A stretch of 64,000 nt of DNA, taken from positions 620,001 to 684,000 of the forward strand of contig NZ_CP120210.1 in assembly GCF_029369745.1 (NCBI RefSeq), read 5' to 3'. Below the pieces are notes generated by a model. It searched no databases, was not told where the DNA came from, and worked only from the letters and a program-made list of their open reading frames with translations. Position numbers and translations under genes: made by a program. Shown piece after piece: positions 59,822 to 64,000 of the stretch (its first letter is position 1; every line of letters starts with the position of its first letter). Source of the stretch: Amycolatopsis sp. QT-25 (GTDB lineage Bacteria > Actinomycetota > Actinomycetes > Mycobacteriales > Pseudonocardiaceae).

Positions 59822-61156
59822 ATGGCTCGTCTATTCGGTACCGACGGCGTACGTGGCCTCGCCAACGAGGAGCTGACCCCGGAGCTGGCGCTCTCGCTCG
59901 CCGCCAGTGCCGCTCGCGTCCTCGCGGCCCACGACCGTTCGCACCGTCCGGTCGCCGTCGTCGGCCGTGACCCGCGTGCCAGCGGCGAGATGCTCGAGGC
60001 CGCCGTCGTGGCGGGCCTCACGTCCGCCGGTGCCGACGTGCTCCGCCTCGGCGTCCTCCCGACGCCCGCGGTCGCGTACCTGGTCGGCGCGCTCGAAGCG
60101 GATCTCGGCGTGATGATCTCCGCCTCCCACAACCCCATGCCCGACAACGGCATCAAGCTCTTCGCGGCGGGCGGGCACAAGCTCCCCGACGGGATCGAGG
60201 ACGAGATCGAAGCCGGTCTCGCCGCTCCCGTCACCCGTCCGACCGGCATCGGCGTCGGCCGCGTCAAGGACGTCGCGGACGCGGGTGACCGCTACATCCA
60301 GCACCTGCTGTCGGCCACCCCGCACCCGCTCGCGGGTCTGCGTGTCGTCGTCGACTGCGCCAACGGCGCGTCCTCCTTCGCCGCTCCAGAGGTCTACCGC
60401 AAGGCCGGCGCCGAGGTCGTCGCGATCCACGCCGACCCCGATGGCGTGAACATCAACGAGCACTGTGGGTCGAATCACCCGGACGCGTTGCGCGCGGCCG
60501 TCGTCGAGCACGGCGCCGACCTCGGGATCGCGCACGACGGTGACGCCGACCGCTGTGTCGCCGTGGACGCCGCGGGGGAACTCATCGACGGCGACCAGAT
60601 CATGGCCGTCCTCGCGCTCGCTCTCGCCGAGACCGGTGAGCTGACCAAGAACACCCTGGTCGCGACCGTGATGAGCAACCTCGGCCTGCACCTGGCGATG
60701 CGCGCGCACGGCATCGACCTCGTCACCACCGCCGTCGGCGACCGTTATGTGCTCGAGAAGCTGCGCGCGAGCGGGTTCGCACTCGGTGGTGAGCAGTCCG
60801 GCCACGTCGTCCTTCCCGCCTACGCGACCACCGGCGACGGTCTCCTCACCGCGCTGCGGGTGATGAGCCGCATGGCGTCCACCGGCAAGTCGCTCGCCGA
60901 GCTCGCCGCCGTCATGAACCGCCTGCCGCAGGTGCTGGTGAACGTCCCGGTGGCGGACAAGGCGGCGGTCGCCGTCTCGGCCGCGGTCCGTGACGCCGTC
61001 GGCGCCGTCGAGGCCGAACTCGGCGAAGAAGGCCGTGTCCTGCTGCGCCCGTCGGGCACCGAGCAGCTGGTCCGCGTCATGGTCGAGGCCCCCGCGCACG
61101 ACACCGCACAGGCGGCCGCGGACAGGCTCGCGGGAGTCGTCTCTTCTGCCTCGTAA
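59822..61156 (+). CDS. glmM: Phosphoglucosamine mutase
   Basis: Converts glucosamine-6-phosphate to glucosamine-1-phosphate for UDP-GlcNAc and peptidoglycan. ATG 59822, with AAGGAGG upstream, gives 444 aa ([20 protein letters not shown]). The phosphoserine loop is ISASHNP with Ser102. The metal loop is DGDADRC, and the sugar and phosphate loops are GEQSGH and [10 protein letters not shown]. Complete. Follows rplM-rpsI as in mycobacteria. Confidence 0.97.
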   Translation: MARLFGTDGVRGLANEELTPELALSLAASAARVLAAHDRSHRPVAVVGRDPRASGEMLEAAVVAGLTSAGADVLRLGVLPTPAVAYLVGALEADLGVMISASHNPMPDNGIKLFAAGGHKLPDGIEDEIEAGLAAPVTRPTGIGVGRVKDVADAGDRYIQHLLSATPHPLAGLRVVVDCANGASSFAAPEVYRKAGAEVVAIHADPDGVNINEHCGSNHPDALRAAVVEHGADLGIAHDGDADRCVAVDAAGELIDGDQIMAVLALALAETGELTKNTLVATVMSNLGLHLAMRAHGIDLVTTAVGDRYVLEKLRASGFALGGEQSGHVVLPAYATTGDGLLTALRVMSRMASTGKSLAELAAVMNRLPQVLVNVPVADKAAVAVSAAVRDAVGAVEAELGEEGRVLLRPSGTEQLVRVMVEAPAHDTAQAAADRLAGVVSSAS

Positions 61157-61292
61157 GTCCTCTCGCGTTCTTCCCAAGTCGCTGCGCGCGAGTTACCGGC
61201 CCGGTACATTCCGTGGGCAAGGAGCGGCACCGGGAGGGCTTGGGCCACGTCTGATCTCCGCAGCAGATCGTTGCCCAGGATGAGGGGGAGAC

Positions 61293-61604
61293 ATGGCAGG
61301 CGGTCACCAGGTCGATCCGCAGGCGTTGACACAGGCGGCCAAGGCACTGCGCGACATTCCGAAGCACGCCTTGGCGCAGCCGTTGGCCGCGGTCAAGGAC
61401 ATCCAGCTGGTCGCGATGGACTTCGGGCAAGGGCACCAGGAGAGCTACGGCCCGTATCGGCCGGCCGTCACGCGGCTGGCCAACATGGCCGACAGCTACC
61501 TCAAGGCCGCTGACCTGTTCGCGCAGAAGCTCGACGCTTCAGGGGGCAAGTACGAGGCCAACGAGGCCGAGACGAGCCAGTCCGTGAAGGCGACCGGCCG
61601 ATGA
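61293..61604 (+). CDS. WXG100-like secretion target, Rv3440c-like
   Basis: The 103-aa helical protein (AGGHQVDPQALTQAAKALRD) has no WXG but carries the secretion-type YEANE motif near its end. Size and position after glmM match Rv3440c of M. tuberculosis. GAGGGGGAG precedes ATG 61293. The TGA overlaps the next ATG by four bases, so it is probably translated together with the large protein that follows. Confidence 0.7.
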   Translation: MAGGHQVDPQALTQAAKALRDIPKHALAQPLAAVKDIQLVAMDFGQGHQESYGPYRPAVTRLANMADSYLKAADLFAQKLDASGGKYEANEAETSQSVKATGR

Positions 61605-64000
61605 CCGCCCGGGAAGAAGACGACCTCCCGACCCGTGCCGAGGTCGAACAGATCATCAACGACGAGCGGATCCCGTGGGACGTCCGGCGTGATCTCGCAC
61701 TGCAGTACATCGACTACATCGAGGACGAAGACCCCGACGAGGTCGGCTTCGCCGGCGACGAGGACAAGAACGGTTTCCGTGACGCCGTAAAGGCGCAGAT
61801 GAAGATCAGCGAAGGCGATCTCAACGGGAACAACTTCTGGGGCGGGATGCTGTCCGACGTCCAGGTGATCAACAGCCTGGAAGACAGCGTCCAAGTCGCT
61901 TACGGCAACGCGAAGGGCTACGTCGACAAGCTCGCCGAAGAGGGCAGGCAGGCGAATCAAAAGGCCAATGCCGACGCCAGGACGGGTCTCGACCAGATGG
62001 CCGCCAAGGCGAGTGCGACCAATCCCGCGGCGGAAACTTCGGATCAGATCCTGGATTTCGGCAAGCCGTCGTTCCGGAACATCGAGATCTTCGTTCCGCT
62101 CTACAACCGCTCGGTGGCGGCGGTGCGTTCCGGTGCTCCCGCCGACATCGACCAGTTGCGCGAGTTGTACGACCAGCAGCGGAAGATCCCGTTCGGCAAG
62201 TTCGCGGCCGGTGCCGAGGAGTTCACCAAGCTGAAGGAAGCGGTCGCGGCCTCCTCCGGTGATGTTTCCGGTGAGATGAAGAAGAACCTCGGCGGCTGGG
62301 AGGGCGCCGCCGCGGACCAGGCGCGGACCTACCAGCAGAACTACGAGGCCAAGACGAAGGTCGTCTCCGACGCCGCGGAGCACGCGGCCGTCGCGATGAC
62401 GACGGCGGCCGGTTCGGTCGCGAAGTTCTGCCGCGACAAGGCCGACTGGATGATCAAGGCGTCGTGCGACCGGCTCGGCGAGGTGACCGCGCAGGATCTG
62501 GACCGGATCATCCGCATCGCGGAGCTCGGTGACAACGCCAGCCAGGACGATTTCAAGCACTGTTCGAAGTTCCTCGACCAGCAATCGCGCGACCTGATCG
62601 ACGACGACGACTGCGACCTCGACGAAGAGACGACCAAGCACATCATCGGACAGGTCAAAAGCTACCTGTCGGGGACTTTCAACACTTTCTACTCGCAATA
62701 CCTGACCGACTTCAAAACCATGTGCGGCAACACCCACGCCGCGGTCGCCGGGGCTTGGCAAGGCCTGACCGACTTCTTCAGCCAGCTCGAAGAGAACCCG
62801 TTCGCCGATCTCGACGCGGCGGCCGGGACTTCGGACGGTGGGTTCAAGACCGGTGCGGGATCGGACGACGGCGGCGGTCGTACCGGCGGCCCCGGCCCCG
62901 GAAGCGGCGCAGGCGGCGACACGACGCCGATCGGCGACACGAAGCCCCCGGCCCCACCGGCCCCACCAGCACCGCCGACCCCTCCGGACCCGAACATCAA
63001 CCCGATCACGGACAAGCCGCTCGAAGTCGATCCGGATACCGGCGAGGCGTACCCGATCGATCCGCGCACCGGCGAGGCCGTGAAGCCAGAGAGCCCGGAA
63101 AGTGTCACCGTCGAGCAGGGCGATCACAAGATCTCCATGGCCGAGCCCGGCAAGGACGGCAAAATGGGGATCTCGGTCGATGACGGCACGGGACACGCGA
63201 AGGACTACAAGCTCGACTTCGGTGACCCGCGGCCCTTGCCGGACGGCACCCCGAACCGTGGCCCCGGCGCCGACGCGGCGGGCGGCGCGATCCACCGCGA
63301 CACCGCGCAACGGCCGGACGCTCCGCATACCGATGACCAGGTGTTCGAACCCGGCCCGGACGGCAAGATCCACATCGAAGACGGCGATCTCAAGATCACC
63401 GCCGAGCGGCCGGACGGTCCTGACGGGCCCACTCGGGTGACGGTCGACGACGGCAGTGGCGAGCCGACGACGTACACCTTGGGTGGAGAGAGCCCTACGG
63501 CGAAAACGGCCGGTGGCGCCTCCGAGGCGAACATTCGTCCGGACGCCGTGATGCCCGGCGGCGAACACGTCGCCGAACAGGTTCCCGGTCAGCCGGTGGA
63601 AGCGGTGGCGAGGGAACACGCGGTCGCGCAGACCGCTTCCGGACCGGTGGAATCGGTTGCCCACGGCGCGCGGACATCCGAGGTTCCGGCCTCCGGCGCG
63701 GTCGAAGTCCCGGCCGCCGCCACCGAGCAGACCACGCCCGCGGCGGCTTCGGACTCGACGTCACCGCAGTCGCTGGGCAACCCCATGGGTGACGACGGCC
63801 TCGGCGAGACCTCCGACCCCTCGGGTGCCGGTGGCGGCGCGGCCACGCCCTCGACCTCGGGCCTCGGCTCGGCGCCGGGCGGGAACGGCGATCAGTCCGC
63901 CGCGGTCATGGGCGGGATGGGCATGATGGGCGGCGGCATGCTGGGTGGTGCCGGAGCGGGCGGCAGCGGTGGCGAGGACCAACAGCGCACCTCGAGTGGT
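61601..64000 (+). CDS. Large WXG-type protein, partial
   Basis: ATG 61601 opens 800 codons without a stop before the window ends. The start is TAREEDDLPTRAEVEQIIND. A helical WXG-like segment is GGWEGAAADQARTYQQ (Trp233). From about 420 on, the protein is Pro/Gly/Asp-rich with repeated acidic turns (DPDTGEAYPIDPRTGEAV), and the visible end is Gly/Met-rich (VMGGMGMMGGGMLGGAGAG). It resembles the large substrate encoded after Rv3440c in mycobacteria and shares the Gly/Met tail with 44609-45754. Confidence 0.7.
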   Translation, partial: MTAREEDDLPTRAEVEQIINDERIPWDVRRDLALQYIDYIEDEDPDEVGFAGDEDKNGFRDAVKAQMKISEGDLNGNNFWGGMLSDVQVINSLEDSVQVAYGNAKGYVDKLAEEGRQANQKANADARTGLDQMAAKASATNPAAETSDQILDFGKPSFRNIEIFVPLYNRSVAAVRSGAPADIDQLRELYDQQRKIPFGKFAAGAEEFTKLKEAVAASSGDVSGEMKKNLGGWEGAAADQARTYQQNYEAKTKVVSDAAEHAAVAMTTAAGSVAKFCRDKADWMIKASCDRLGEVTAQDLDRIIRIAELGDNASQDDFKHCSKFLDQQSRDLIDDDDCDLDEETTKHIIGQVKSYLSGTFNTFYSQYLTDFKTMCGNTHAAVAGAWQGLTDFFSQLEENPFADLDAAAGTSDGGFKTGAGSDDGGGRTGGPGPGSGAGGDTTPIGDTKPPAPPAPPAPPTPPDPNINPITDKPLEVDPDTGEAYPIDPRTGEAVKPESPESVTVEQGDHKISMAEPGKDGKMGISVDDGTGHAKDYKLDFGDPRPLPDGTPNRGPGADAAGGAIHRDTAQRPDAPHTDDQVFEPGPDGKIHIEDGDLKITAERPDGPDGPTRVTVDDGSGEPTTYTLGGESPTAKTAGGASEANIRPDAVMPGGEHVAEQVPGQPVEAVAREHAVAQTASGPVESVAHGARTSEVPASGAVEVPAAATEQTTPAAASDSTSPQSLGNPMGDDGLGETSDPSGAGGGAATPSTSGLGSAPGGNGDQSAAVMGGMGMMGGGMLGGAGAGGSGGEDQQRTSSG

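Overview
This window comes from a high-GC actinobacterium of the Pseudonocardiales, most probably Amycolatopsis or a close relative. The evidence is GC-rich third codon positions, frequent GTG and TTG starts, actinobacterial RpoB, RpoC and EF-Tu sequences, and a gene order that matches Mycobacterium across rplQ-truA, the ESX-4 locus and rplM-rpsI-glmM. No rRNA, tRNA, CRISPR array, prophage or insertion sequence was recognised.

Layout. Positions 1-1129 hold the tail of an exported protein and a gene-poor, hairpin-rich stretch. rpoB and rpoC follow (1.3-8.8 kb). At 8.9-14.2 kb lies an accessory patch: a GNAT acetyltransferase, a large membrane protein, a PPE/WXG-like protein, a frameshifted relic and small ORFs. 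The str operon (rpsL, rpsG, fusA, tuf) and the S10-spc operons (rpsJ to rplO) run from 14.25 to 28.7 kb. Two membrane-protein genes, one a LysE-type exporter, sit between rplO and secY. Then come secY-adk-map and the alpha operon (infA, rpmJ, rpsM, a possible new small gene, rpsK, rpsD, rpoA, rplQ, truA) up to 39 kb. A DUF559 protein and two DnaA boxes separate this from a type VII secretion locus (40-58.4 kb): eccE with an ATPase-like companion, eccB, two substrate-like genes, mycP, eccD, a three-ATPase eccC, an Hsp70-like Rv3446c-family protein, two WXG100 genes, a DUF4333 protein and a lipoprotein. rplM, rpsI and glmM follow, and the window ends inside a second pair of WXG-type genes.

The most distinctive signal is a 22-bp near-palindrome present about 32 times: CGCGTTTAGC, a CC or GG spacer, then GCTAAACGCG. 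It marks transcription-unit borders and is absent from inside the ribosomal operons. Several copies form inverted doublets, with matching arm variants, that would fold into 24-26-bp hairpins, much like REPIN elements. Other copies supply stop codons to flanking genes (at 10385-10406, to two convergent genes at once). At least five lie in frame inside protein-coding genes, always in a frame or variant without a stop. It resembles a non-autonomous palindromic repeat family that shapes gene ends and adds short peptides such as AFSPLNA; no transposase for it is visible here.

Other notable points are an unusual RpoB rifamycin pocket (Gln at the E. coli 516 position), a truA with no ordinary start codon, a 61-codon candidate gene between rpsM and rpsK, and an ESX-4-type locus that has kept eccE.
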